Shown piece by piece: positions 10,071 to 17,647 of a stretch of DNA of 20,062 bases. A model generated the notes under the pieces. That model searched no databases. It had not been told where the DNA came from and saw only the letters and a list, made by a program, of their open reading frames with translations. Both the position numbers and the translations under genes were made by a program. Numbering within the stretch: position 1 is the first letter of the stretch; each line of letters opens with the position of its first letter. Source of the DNA: an uncultured Pseudomonadota bacterium (GTDB lineage: Bacteria; Pseudomonadota; Gammaproteobacteria; Burkholderiales; Burkholderiaceae); the NCBI GenBank assembly GCA_946480245.1, contig CAMLIZ010000079.1, positions 1 through 20,062 on the forward strand, in the 5' to 3' direction.

Positions 10071-11405
10071 TCAGGCTGCCTGGTACGGACCCAGGTTGCC
10101 GCCGCCCATCGACGGGTCGTAGTCCACCGCGGAGCGCGGCACCACCTTCACCACTTCGAGCAGGTCGAACTTGTTGGTGGGCTTCTCCTTGCCGCGCACC
10201 ACCAGCACGTCCTTCATGCATTGGTGGTCGGCCGCTCGGTACTCGGTGGCGCCGTTGCCCAGACCGTCGAACTTGAAGCCCTCCAGGTGCTTGATCACCT
10301 CCGGCGGGTAGAAGGTGCCCGCGCGCTGCACGGCGTCGGCATACAGCAGTGTCTGCACGTAGCAGGTCTGTGCTGCCTGCGACGGGGGTTGGTGATAGGC
10401 GTTGCCGAAGCTCTTGACGAAGGCCTTGGTGCCTTCGTCGGGCAGCTTCCAGTCCCAGTTGGCAGTGCCGAAAATGCCCTTGATCGCGCTGCCCGCGCCC
10501 TGCGCCATCAGCTCGCTGAACAGCGGCACCACGATCTCGAACTTCTTGCCGTTCACCTGCTTGTCGCGCAGCCCGAACTGCACCGCCTGCGTCAAGGAGT
10601 TGATCATGTCCTTGCCGTAGTGGTTGAGGATCAGCACGTCGGCGCCCGAGTTCAGCACCGGCGTGATGTACTGCGAGAAGTCGCCGGCGCCCAGCGGCGT
10701 GCGCACCGCGGCCACCGTCTTCCAGCCCAGCGCCTCGGTGCTGTTCTTCATCGACTCTTCCTGGGTCCAGCCCCAGGTGTAGTCGGCGGTGAGGTGGTAG
10801 GCCTTGCGGTCCTTGCCGTACTCCTGCGCCAGCACCGGGCCGAGCGCCTTGCCGGACATGTAGGCATTGAAGAAGTGGCGGAAGCCGTAGCGGCGCCGGT
10901 CCTTCATGGTGGTGTCGTTGGAGTGCGACAGGCCCACCATGTAGATGACGCCCATCTCCTGGGCCAGCGACTGCTCGGCCACCGCCACTGCTGACGAGGA
11001 GCAGCCGGAGAACATGATCACGCCGTCCTTCTCGACCATGCGCTTGGCGGCGGCGCGCGCGGCGTCGGCCTTGGTCTGCGTGTCGCCGGTGACGAACTCC
11101 ACCTTCTTGCCGAGCACGCCGTTGCCCTTGAGCGCCAGCGGCTTCATCGTGTGCAGCATGCCGCCGTCACCTTCGCCGTTGATGTGCTTGACGGCCAGCT
11201 GGAACGCGCGCAACTCGTCCGCGCCTTCGTCGGCGTACGGGCCGGTCTGCGGCACGGTGAAGCCGAACTTGGCCGTGCTGGCTTTGCTCGGGTCGTTGCG
11301 GAAGTCGGCCGCCCACGCATTGCGCACGAAGAAGGAGGGCGCGGCCACGCCGGCTCCGAATGCGCTGATGGTCTTGAGCACTCTGCGTCGAACTTCGTCT
11401 TCCAT
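10071..11405 (-). CDS. Periplasmic substrate-binding protein of the Liv-type importer
   Basis: A 444-residue Leu/Ile/Val-binding-protein-family (Peripla_BP_6-like) protein. The start MEDEVRRRVLKTISAFGAG (ATG 11403-11405, GGAGA about 8 nt upstream) carries a twin-arginine-like motif RRRVLK, a weakly hydrophobic stretch and an AWA cleavage site at about residue 32, so Tat export is likely. The mature part shows the family pattern KFGFTVPQTGPYADEGADELRAFQLAVKHIN near its start, then VIMFSGCSSSAVAVAEQSLAQE, and YGKDRKAYHLTADYTWGW after the first lobe. It is first in the operon and followed by a hairpin and livH-livM-livG-livF. The ligand is unknown; amino acids, amides or urea are the family's usual substrates. 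Confidence 0.9.
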   Translation of the reverse strand: MEDEVRRRVLKTISAFGAGVAAPSFFVRNAWAADFRNDPSKASTAKFGFTVPQTGPYADEGADELRAFQLAVKHINGEGDGGMLHTMKPLALKGNGVLGKKVEFVTGDTQTKADAARAAAKRMVEKDGVIMFSGCSSSAVAVAEQSLAQEMGVIYMVGLSHSNDTTMKDRRRYGFRHFFNAYMSGKALGPVLAQEYGKDRKAYHLTADYTWGWTQEESMKNSTEALGWKTVAAVRTPLGAGDFSQYITPVLNSGADVLILNHYGKDMINSLTQAVQFGLRDKQVNGKKFEIVVPLFSELMAQGAGSAIKGIFGTANWDWKLPDEGTKAFVKSFGNAYHQPPSQAAQTCYVQTLLYADAVQRAGTFYPPEVIKHLEGFKFDGLGNGATEYRAADHQCMKDVLVVRGKEKPTNKFDLLEVVKVVPRSAVDYDPSMGGGNLGPYQAA

Positions 11406-11471
11406 GCTTGTCTCCGTGTGTGAGGTGAGGTTGGCGAACCGCCTGAGGCGCCCGGAGAATTGCACGGCGCT

Positions 11472-11496
11472 GTCAATGCTTCAATAACTCATTGAC
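11472..11496. promoter_or_regulatory. Inverted repeat in the divergent liv / XRE-regulator promoter region
   Basis: GTCAATG (11472-11478) and CATTGAC (11490-11496) are perfect 7-bp arms separated by 11 nt. They lie in the 191-bp AT-richer gap between the divergent binding-protein and XRE-regulator genes. Each arm contains a -35-like TTGAC pointing outward (TTGACT at 11492-11497 on plus; TTGACA, complement of 11471-11476, on minus). A possible plus-strand -10 is TAAATC after a 16-bp spacer. A dimeric regulator bound here could control both directions; which protein binds is unknown. Confidence 0.4.
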
Positions 11497-11568
11497 TTTC
11501 AAAGAAAATCCTGTAAATCTCCAGATCGTCATCGCATCAAACTTGTCAACGATTCACACCGCGCTGCA

Positions 11569-11585
11569 GCAAAGCGCGGGTTTGC
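11569..11585. promoter_or_regulatory. GCAAA-N7-TTTGC inverted repeat ahead of the XRE regulator start
   Basis: GCAAA (11569-11573) and TTTGC (11581-11585) flank 7 nt, ending 11 nt before the ATG at 11597. RamB/ScfR-type regulators are known to recognise sites containing TTTGC/GCAAA half-sites, so this could be an autoregulatory operator. Short arms make chance occurrence quite possible. Confidence 0.25.
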
Positions 11586-11596
11586 ACCAGGGCTTC

Positions 11597-13096
11597 ATGG
11601 CGCGCATCCTCATCGGCACCCGCCTGCGCGACCGGCGCAAGACGCTCGGCATCACGCAGACCGCATTGGCAGCGCAGCTGGGCATCTCGGCCTCGTACCT
11701 CAATCTGATCGAGGGCAATCGCCGCAACATCGGCGGGGCCTTGCTCAAGCGCATCGCCGATGCGTTGCAGGTACCGATCGACGAATTCGACGGCGCGGTC
11801 GAGCGCCGGCTGGTCGACGACCTGGGTGAGGCCGCCAGCGACCCTTTGGTGGCAGCGCTGCAGCTGAGCGACGCGTCTGCCGCGGAGCTCGCATCGCGCC
11901 ACCCGGGCTGGGCGCGCGCGATGGTGCAGCTGCATCGGGCCTACCTCGATCGCAGCCAAGTGGTCACCGCGCTGTCGGATCGGCTCACGCAGGATCCGTT
12001 TCTGGGCGACGCCGTGCACAGCCTGCTGACGCACCTGAGCGCGGTGCGCTCGGCCTCCGAGATCCTCGAGAGCGAGCAGGGGCTGGACGACGCGCAGCGC
12101 CGGCGCTTCGTGAGCATCATCGCGTCGGACAGCCGGCGCCTGTCGGACGTGTCGCAGGCGTTGGCCGGCTTCTTCACAAGGGCGCACAGTGCGGCGCGCT
12201 CGACCACGCCGGTGGAGGAGGTGGACGATTTCATCGCTGAGCACGACAACCACTTTCCCACGCTCGAAGCCGCCGCAGACGACATGCGAGTGCAGGCGGC
12301 GCTGGCACCCGGGCGCGTGGAGGCGGCGCTGGCTGCCTGCCTTGGAACGCCTTTGCCATCGGCGTCTGAAGGCCAGCGGGAGAGCACGCGCCGCTTCCGC
12401 CTTGCGCAGGCCGTGATCGCAACGCACGCAAGCGCGCAGCTCGATGCGCTGCTCGCCGCATCTTCCGCACTCGCGTCGGACGCCGCGCGCCAGCGTGCAC
12501 GCAGCGCGCTCACGGCCTATGGGGCGGCAGCCATGCTGATGCCGTATGCCGAGTTCCTGGCCGCCGCTCGCTCCGTGCGCTATGACGTAGGCGCGCTGGC
12601 GCGCCGCTTCGACTGCAGCCTGGAGCAGGTGTGCCATCGGCTGGTTACGTTGCGCCGGCCGGGCGCAGAAGGCGTGCGCTTCGGCTTTCTGCGCTCGGAC
12701 CCGTCGGGGCATGTGACCAAGCGGCTGCCGCTGCCGCGCCTGCCGCTGCCGCGCTACGGCACCGCCTGCCCGTTGTGGGCGGTGTACCGCGCGTTCCAGG
12801 CGCCGGGCACGCTGGTACGACAACTTGCCGAATTCCCTGCCGGGGACCGCTATCTGCTGCTGGCACGAACGGTGGAGAAGGTGCCGGGCGACGCTCGAGT
12901 GCCACGGCACCTGATGTCGATCATGCTCGTCTGCGATGCGCTGCATGCCGACCAGTTGGCGGCGGCCGACGGGCTCGACCTGTCGCCGGCGGCTCCCGCT
13001 GTGCCTGTCGGGCAGGCGTGCCGCGTGTGCGTGCGCCGCGGGTGCAGCGCGCGCCAGGAAGATCCGATCATCGATGCCGGCCTGCCTGCCGGATAG
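11597..13096 (+). CDS. XRE/ScfR-family transcriptional regulator with embedded HisKA-like segment
   Basis: A 499-residue cytoplasmic regulator starting MARILIGTRLRDRRK (ATG 11597, CCAGGG upstream; the frame is open to 11492 but that part is not family-like). Residues 9-62 are an XRE helix-turn-helix (GITQTALAAQLGISASYLNLIEGN). Residues 136-193 resemble a histidine-kinase dimerisation domain, with His141 at the phospho-acceptor position (FLGDAVHSLLTHLSAVRS). Residues about 265-375 match the IrrE-like region of short-chain fatty acyl regulators (MLMPYAEFLAAARSVRYD, SLEQVCHRLVTLRRPGAEG), but no HExxH metal site is seen. The C-terminus (about 388-499) is the DUF2083/ScfR domain with Cys475, Cys478 and Cys483. 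Relatives (RamB, ScfR) control acetate/propionate metabolism. It heads the signalling block and is divergent from the liv operon. Confidence 0.85.
   Translation: MARILIGTRLRDRRKTLGITQTALAAQLGISASYLNLIEGNRRNIGGALLKRIADALQVPIDEFDGAVERRLVDDLGEAASDPLVAALQLSDASAAELASRHPGWARAMVQLHRAYLDRSQVVTALSDRLTQDPFLGDAVHSLLTHLSAVRSASEILESEQGLDDAQRRRFVSIIASDSRRLSDVSQALAGFFTRAHSAARSTTPVEEVDDFIAEHDNHFPTLEAAADDMRVQAALAPGRVEAALAACLGTPLPSASEGQRESTRRFRLAQAVIATHASAQLDALLAASSALASDAARQRARSALTAYGAAAMLMPYAEFLAAARSVRYDVGALARRFDCSLEQVCHRLVTLRRPGAEGVRFGFLRSDPSGHVTKRLPLPRLPLPRYGTACPLWAVYRAFQAPGTLVRQLAEFPAGDRYLLLARTVEKVPGDARVPRHLMSIMLVCDALHADQLAAADGLDLSPAAPAVPVGQACRVCVRRGCSARQEDPIIDAGLPAG
12725..12754 (+). repeat. Perfect 15-bp tandem duplication within the XRE regulator gene
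   Basis: CTGCCGCTGCCGCGC occurs twice in direct succession and encodes LPLPR-LPLPR at residues 377-386. It sits in the linker before the C-terminal ScfR domain. The length of this linker appears normal for the family, so the duplication may have replaced, rather than lengthened, the usual sequence. Confidence 0.9.
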
Positions 13097-13183
13097 GGGA
13101 AGGTTCGCTGGCGTGAGGTGCCGGCGCGCCTCTAGACTGGATCGCCCCTTGTCGAACCCGACCACGTTCCAGGAGAAGACGGC

Positions 13184-13555
13184 TTGGCAGCTCGCGTGCT
13201 GATCGCGGAAGACGAAGCTCACATCGTGGAGTCCCTCAGCTTCATCCTCGAGCGTGAAGGCTACGAGGTGGCCAGCGTGGCCGACGGCGAGGCCGCGCTG
13301 GCGCAGGTGCGCAGCGCGCACCGGCCCGACCTGCTCATCCTCGATGTCATGCTGCCCAAGCGCAACGGCTTCGAGGTGCTGAAGGCGCTGAAGACCGATG
13401 CACGCCTGTGCGCAGTGCCGGTGATCCTGCTCACCGCCAAGGCGCAGCCGCATGATCGCGCGCTGGCCAAGGAGATCGGTGTGGAGGCCTATGTGACCAA
13501 GCCTTTCTCGAACCGCGAGATCGTGGCGCAGGTGCGGCAGCTGCTGGTGCCGTAG
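13184..13555 (+). CDS. Single-domain response regulator (receiver only)
   Basis: A 123-residue stand-alone receiver: Asp10/Glu11 acidic pocket, phosphorylation site Asp54 in LILDVMLPKRNGFE, Thr84 and Lys106 (VTKPFSN). There is no output domain; the protein ends at the last receiver helix. The start is TTG 13184-13186, decided by a strong AGGAG at 13170-13174 and the family-like MAARVLIAEDE. It lies 87 bp after the XRE regulator and 5 bp before the small membrane protein gene, in the same direction as the kinase at 13824. It is probably the kinase's phosphorylation partner. Related CbrA/CrbS systems use a regulator with a DNA-binding output, so the signal here must be passed on by protein contact or a further phosphotransfer. 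Confidence 0.9.
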   Translation: MAARVLIAEDEAHIVESLSFILEREGYEVASVADGEAALAQVRSAHRPDLLILDVMLPKRNGFEVLKALKTDARLCAVPVILLTAKAQPHDRALAKEIGVEAYVTKPFSNREIVAQVRQLLVP

Positions 13556-13560
13556 GCGGC

Positions 13561-13824
13561 ATGAAGCAGCGTTCCGCCTCGCGGCGTGCCCACAGCGCGG
13601 CGGTGCTGCTGCCGCTGTTCGGCGTGTTCCTGCTGCTGCCGCCGTTCGTCACCCTGTTCGCGACGTCGGCACGACCCTTCGGCGTGCCGCTGATCGTGCT
13701 GTACCTGTTCGGCGTGTGGGCGCTGCTGGTCGCAGGGGCGGCGCTGCTGGCGCGCCGCCTCCATGCCGACGAGCCGCTTGCCGAACCGGGTGCCACCAAC
13801 ACGCCGATGCCGCCCGAGGCCTGA
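13561..13824 (+). CDS. Small two-helix membrane protein preceding the SLC5-type kinase
   Basis: An 87-residue protein with a basic start (MKQRSASRRAH), two hydrophobic segments (about 14-34 and 41-64) and a polar C-terminus, so both ends are probably cytoplasmic. Its stop overlaps the kinase start in a TGATG arrangement, a sign of translational coupling. Small membrane proteins occur next to SLC5-family proteins (DUF3311-like partners), and the cbrA gene of Pseudomonas also has a small overlapping gene, cbrX, upstream. It could be an accessory subunit of the symporter domain. The ribosome-binding site (TAGGCGG) is modest. The gene is real by position and coupling; its function is unassigned. 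Confidence 0.75.
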   Translation: MKQRSASRRAHSAAVLLPLFGVFLLLPPFVTLFATSARPFGVPLIVLYLFGVWALLVAGAALLARRLHADEPLAEPGATNTPMPPEA

Positions 13825-16529
13825 TGCTCGCGCCCAACCTCGTGCTGCTGACCGCGCTGGGCTATGTGGCGCTGCTGTTCACGGTGGCCTTCGTGGGCGA
13901 CCGCCGTGCGCGCCAGGGGCGGCTCGGGTGGCTGCAGTCGCCGGTGGTCTACACGCTGTCGATTTCGATCTACTGCACCTCCTGGACCTTCTACGGCGCG
14001 GTGGGTTCCGCGGCACGCAGCGGGCTGGAGTTCGCAACGATCTACATCGGTCCGACGCTCGTGTTCGTGGGCTGGTGGTTCTTCCTGCGCAAGCTGGTGC
14101 GCATCGGCCAGCTGCACCGCATCACCTCCATCGCAGACCTGATCAGCTCGCGCTACGGCAAGAGCGCGGCACTGGGCGCGCTGGTCACGCTGATCGCGGT
14201 GGCCAGCAGCACGCCCTACATCGCGCTGCAGCTGAAGGCCATGACCAACAGCTTCCAGGTGATCAGCGCCTCGGGGCCCGACTTCCTGCAGGGCATTCCG
14301 AGCGCCCGGCCCAACTTCCAGCTTGCGTTCTGGATCGCTGCGGGCATGGCGCTGTTCACCATCCTGTTCGGCACCCGCAACATCGACGCCAACGAGCGAC
14401 ATCACGGTGTGGTGGCGGCGATCGCGGTGGAGGCGGTGGTCAAGCTGACGGCGCTGGTCACCGTGGGCTTGTTCGTCGTGATCGGCATCGCGGGCGGCCT
14501 GGGCGCGGTGTTCGACCGCATGCCTGCGCAGATGCTGCATGCGCAGGACGGCTTCGGCGCGCGCTGGGTCAGCCTGATCTTCCTGGCGGGCGCGTCCGTG
14601 ATCTGCCTGCCGCGGCAGTTTCAGGTCACGGTGGTGGAGATCGCCGACGAGCGCCACCTGCGCACCGCCTCGTGGCTGTTCCCGCTGTACTTGCTGCTGA
14701 TCAGCCTGTTCGTGCTGCCAATCGCCGTGGCAGGCCTGAGCGTCCTGCCGCGCGGTGCCAACCCGGACATGTTCGTGCTCACGCTGCCGATGTGGGCGGG
14801 GCAGCATGCAGTGGCGCTGTTCGCGTTCCTCGGGGGCTTCTCGTCGGCCACCTCGATGGTGATCGTGGCCTGCATCGCGCTGTCCACGATGGTGTCCAAC
14901 CACATCGTGCTGCCGATCGCGCTGCGCCTTCCGTGGATGCAGCTCAACGCCAGCGGCGAGATGCGGCGCTTCCTGCTGGCCACACGCCGCATCAGCATCT
15001 GCGTGATCCTGCTGCTCGCGTTCCTCTACTTTCGTGTGTCCGGTCGATTCGACGCGCTGGCCTCGATCGGGGTGATCGCGTTCGCCGGCGCGGCGCAACT
15101 GCTGCCATGCCTGATCGGCGGGCTGTTCTGGCGCCAGGCCACGGCGCGCGGAGCCCTGGCCGGCTTGAGTTGCGGCGCGGCGCTGTGGGCCTTCACGCTG
15201 TTCCTGCCCGGCTTTCGCGGTGACCTGCTGCTGTCGGCGCGCGACATCGCGCAAGGACTGTGGGGCCTGTCGCTGCTCAAGCCCTACGCGCTGTTTGGCC
15301 TCGGCGGCATGGATCCGCTGGTGCACTCGATCTTCTGGAGCTTGAGCGCCAACACGCTGGTGTTCGTCAGCGTGTCGCTCGTGGGTGAGCCGCGGCCGCT
15401 GGAGCACCTGCAGAGCACGCTGTTCGTCGACGTGTTCCGCCATCGCGGCGTCGACACCTCGCGCTTCGTCAGCCGCTCCGCCGCGGCCTACGACCTCAAT
15501 GTGCTCGCGCAGCGCCTGATCGGCGTGGACGAGGCGCGGCGCCTCTTCGCGGAGAGCGGCCACAGTCTGGACCTGGAGCCGCATCGCCCGATGGCCAACG
15601 ATGCGCTGATCACCGAACTGGAGCGCAAGCTGGCGGGCAGCGTGGGGGCGGCCACCGCCCGCGCAATGGTTTCGCAGGTGGTCACCGGCGAAACCATCAG
15701 CCTGGAGGAACTGGTGAAGATCGCCGACGAAACGCAGCGCATGCGCGACTACAGCCATCGGCTCGAGCAGCAATCGCAGAAGCTGGCGGCCACTGCCGGC
15801 GAGCTGCAAGTGGCCAATGAGCAGTTGCGTCGCATCGACAGCCAGAAGGACGACTTCCTCAGCCAGGTGAGCCACGAGGTGCGCACTCCGCTCACGTCGA
15901 TCCGTTCGTTCTCGGAAATCCTGCTTGACGCACCGGATCTGCCGCAGACACAGGTGCACCGCTACCTGCAGGTGATCCACGACGAAAGCATTCGCATGAC
16001 GCGCCTGCTCGACGGCATCCTCGACCTGAGCGTGCTCGAGGGCGGTGACGCGCCATGGCTGCTGCAGCCGGTGGATCCTGAGCAGCCTCTGGCGAACGCG
16101 ATCGCCGTGTGCGAGGCGCTGGCCGCCAAAGGCGGGGTGCAGTTGCGGCAGGCACGGCTTGCCGCACCGGTACAGGTGCTCGCCGATGCCGATCGCCTGA
16201 GCCAGGTCTTCATCAACCTGATCTCCAACGCGATCAAGTACAACCGCAGCGCCGCGCCCGAGGTTCGCATCAGCAGCCGGGTCGACGACGGCTGCTACGA
16301 GGTGCTGGTCGACGACAACGGCCCGGGCATCCGCGCGGAGGAGCGCGAGCGCATCTTCCACAAGTTCTCGCGGGGGTGGGCGCAGAGCGAGGCCGCACCT
16401 CAGGGCGCGGGCCTGGGCCTGGCGATCAGCTGGCAGATCGTGCGGCGCCTCGGCGGTTCCTTGAGCCTGCTCGATCGGGCGGGGCCGGGCGCGTGCTTCC
16501 GCGTGCGCCTTGCGCTGCATCGGCCGTAG
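13824..16529 (+). CDS. SLC5 symporter-histidine kinase fusion (CbrA/CrbS-like)
   Basis: A 901-residue inner-membrane protein. Residues 1 to about 520 form a sodium/solute symporter-like domain with about 13 helices (SISIYCTSWTFYGAVGSAAR, ITSIADLISSRYGKSAALG, GFSSATSMVIVACIALSTMV). A STAC-like linker follows (about 535-625: LNVLAQRLIGVDEARRLFAE, GAATARAMVSQVV), then a coiled coil (about 640-675) and an H-box SQVSHEVRTPLTSIRSFSEI with His684. The ATPase domain has an N-box (NLISNAIKYN, 798-807), G1 (DNGPGI, 831-836) and G2 (GAGLGLAIS, 861-869). No PAS domain is seen, unlike CbrA. The ATG overlaps the previous stop. CrbS/CbrA kinases govern acetate or carbon-source responses; substrate sensing through the transporter domain is expected, and the ligand is unknown. 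Confidence 0.92.
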   Translation: MLAPNLVLLTALGYVALLFTVAFVGDRRARQGRLGWLQSPVVYTLSISIYCTSWTFYGAVGSAARSGLEFATIYIGPTLVFVGWWFFLRKLVRIGQLHRITSIADLISSRYGKSAALGALVTLIAVASSTPYIALQLKAMTNSFQVISASGPDFLQGIPSARPNFQLAFWIAAGMALFTILFGTRNIDANERHHGVVAAIAVEAVVKLTALVTVGLFVVIGIAGGLGAVFDRMPAQMLHAQDGFGARWVSLIFLAGASVICLPRQFQVTVVEIADERHLRTASWLFPLYLLLISLFVLPIAVAGLSVLPRGANPDMFVLTLPMWAGQHAVALFAFLGGFSSATSMVIVACIALSTMVSNHIVLPIALRLPWMQLNASGEMRRFLLATRRISICVILLLAFLYFRVSGRFDALASIGVIAFAGAAQLLPCLIGGLFWRQATARGALAGLSCGAALWAFTLFLPGFRGDLLLSARDIAQGLWGLSLLKPYALFGLGGMDPLVHSIFWSLSANTLVFVSVSLVGEPRPLEHLQSTLFVDVFRHRGVDTSRFVSRSAAAYDLNVLAQRLIGVDEARRLFAESGHSLDLEPHRPMANDALITELERKLAGSVGAATARAMVSQVVTGETISLEELVKIADETQRMRDYSHRLEQQSQKLAATAGELQVANEQLRRIDSQKDDFLSQVSHEVRTPLTSIRSFSEILLDAPDLPQTQVHRYLQVIHDESIRMTRLLDGILDLSVLEGGDAPWLLQPVDPEQPLANAIAVCEALAAKGGVQLRQARLAAPVQVLADADRLSQVFINLISNAIKYNRSAAPEVRISSRVDDGCYEVLVDDNGPGIRAEERERIFHKFSRGWAQSEAAPQGAGLGLAISWQIVRRLGGSLSLLDRAGPGACFRVRLALHRP

Positions 16530-16540
16530 CATTCGCACCC

Positions 16541-17602
16541 ATGCAAGCGCTTCTCGTCTACGCCGGCCAGCGAGCCCGGCAGCATCTGCGTGACCATGGC
16601 TTGCGTCCCGAGCATGTGGGCGTGGTGCCTGGCGCCGCCGGCGGCCCCAAGGGGCTGGCGCTGAACCCGATCGACCGGTTCATCTTCGGTCATTGGCTCA
16701 AGCCCGCGCAGCACACGCTGCACCTGCTGGGTGCCTCCATTGGTGCCTGGCGCCTGGCCTGTGCGTGCATGCCCGACCCGGACGCAGCGCTTGCGCGCAT
16801 GGCCCACGACTACATCCACCAGCGCTGGCCTGGTGGTCCGCGTGCGGTGAGCGCAGTGTTTCGCGCCAAGCTCGACGAGCAGTTCGGCGGCCATGAACGG
16901 ACGGTGCTCTCGCACCCGCGCTACCGCCTGCACGTATTCACCAGCCGCGGCCGTCATGCCCTGCTCCGGCGCCAAGGCCGAGTGCGCACGCCGCTGGGCT
17001 ACCTGGGTGCGTTTGCCACCAACGCAGTGAGCCGTCGTGCGATGGGTGCATGGCTGGAGCGCGCGATCTTCTCCGACCCACGCGATCCCCTGCCACTACT
17101 TACACAGGATTTCCGCACGCAGCAGTTCGCGCTCGCGCCCGACAACCTCAGCGCGAGCATCCTGGCCAGCTGCTCGATCCCCTTCTGGCTCGACGCGGTG
17201 CACGACATCCCGGGCGCGCCGCCCGGCGCCTACTGGGACGGTGGCATCACCGACTACCACCTGCATCTGGACTATGCGTCGATGGCCGGCGAAGGGCTGG
17301 TGCTGTACCCGCATTTCCAGCCCCGCGTCGTGCCGGGGTGGCTGGACAAGGGCCTGCACCACCGGCACCGTGCCACCGCACGCCTGGCCAACGTGGTGCT
17401 GCTGGTGCCCAACCCCGAGTGGGTGCGTACGCTGCCCAACGCCAAGCTGCCCGACCGCGGCGACTTCAAGGCCTATGGCGATGATTTCGATGGCCGCGTG
17501 AACGCCTGGGAACGCGCACTCGCCGAAAGCCAGCGCCTGGCCGACGAGTTCGAGACGCTGGTGTCCCGCCCGGGCGGTGTGGATGCACAACTGCTCGCCT
17601 GA
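16541..17602 (+). CDS. Patatin-like phospholipase/acyl hydrolase
   Basis: A 353-residue protein with patatin hallmarks: a glycine-rich oxyanion motif (GAAGGPKGLAL, 31-41), nucleophile Ser66 in Gly-Ala-Ser-Ile-Gly (GASIG) and catalytic Asp233 in the D-G motif (YWDGGITDYH). Together these give a Ser/Asp dyad typical of lipid acyl hydrolases. No signal peptide is seen; the start MQALLVYAGQRAR suggests a cytoplasmic enzyme. ATG 16541 is 11 nt after the kinase stop and has no clear Shine-Dalgarno, so it probably depends on translation of the kinase gene. The substrate is unknown. A small TCGCC-TGA-GGCGA palindrome spans its stop codon; it has no T-run and is not a terminator. The next gene, thrS, has its own leader. 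Confidence 0.88.
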   Translation: MQALLVYAGQRARQHLRDHGLRPEHVGVVPGAAGGPKGLALNPIDRFIFGHWLKPAQHTLHLLGASIGAWRLACACMPDPDAALARMAHDYIHQRWPGGPRAVSAVFRAKLDEQFGGHERTVLSHPRYRLHVFTSRGRHALLRRQGRVRTPLGYLGAFATNAVSRRAMGAWLERAIFSDPRDPLPLLTQDFRTQQFALAPDNLSASILASCSIPFWLDAVHDIPGAPPGAYWDGGITDYHLHLDYASMAGEGLVLYPHFQPRVVPGWLDKGLHHRHRATARLANVVLLVPNPEWVRTLPNAKLPDRGDFKAYGDDFDGRVNAWERALAESQRLADEFETLVSRPGGVDAQLLA

Positions 17603-17647
17603 GGCGACCGGCTTCTGACGCAACCTTTCCCGCTTGACTGCTGCCGC

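Noticed and set aside
13431..16538. A 1035-codon open frame on the minus strand opposite the SLC5 kinase
   Set aside because: Same reason: compositionally odd translation with no motif, antisense to a clearly functional kinase.
17595..17607. Palindrome TCGCC-TGA-GGCGA at the patatin stop codon as a terminator
   Set aside because: The stem is only 5 bp and no T-run follows.
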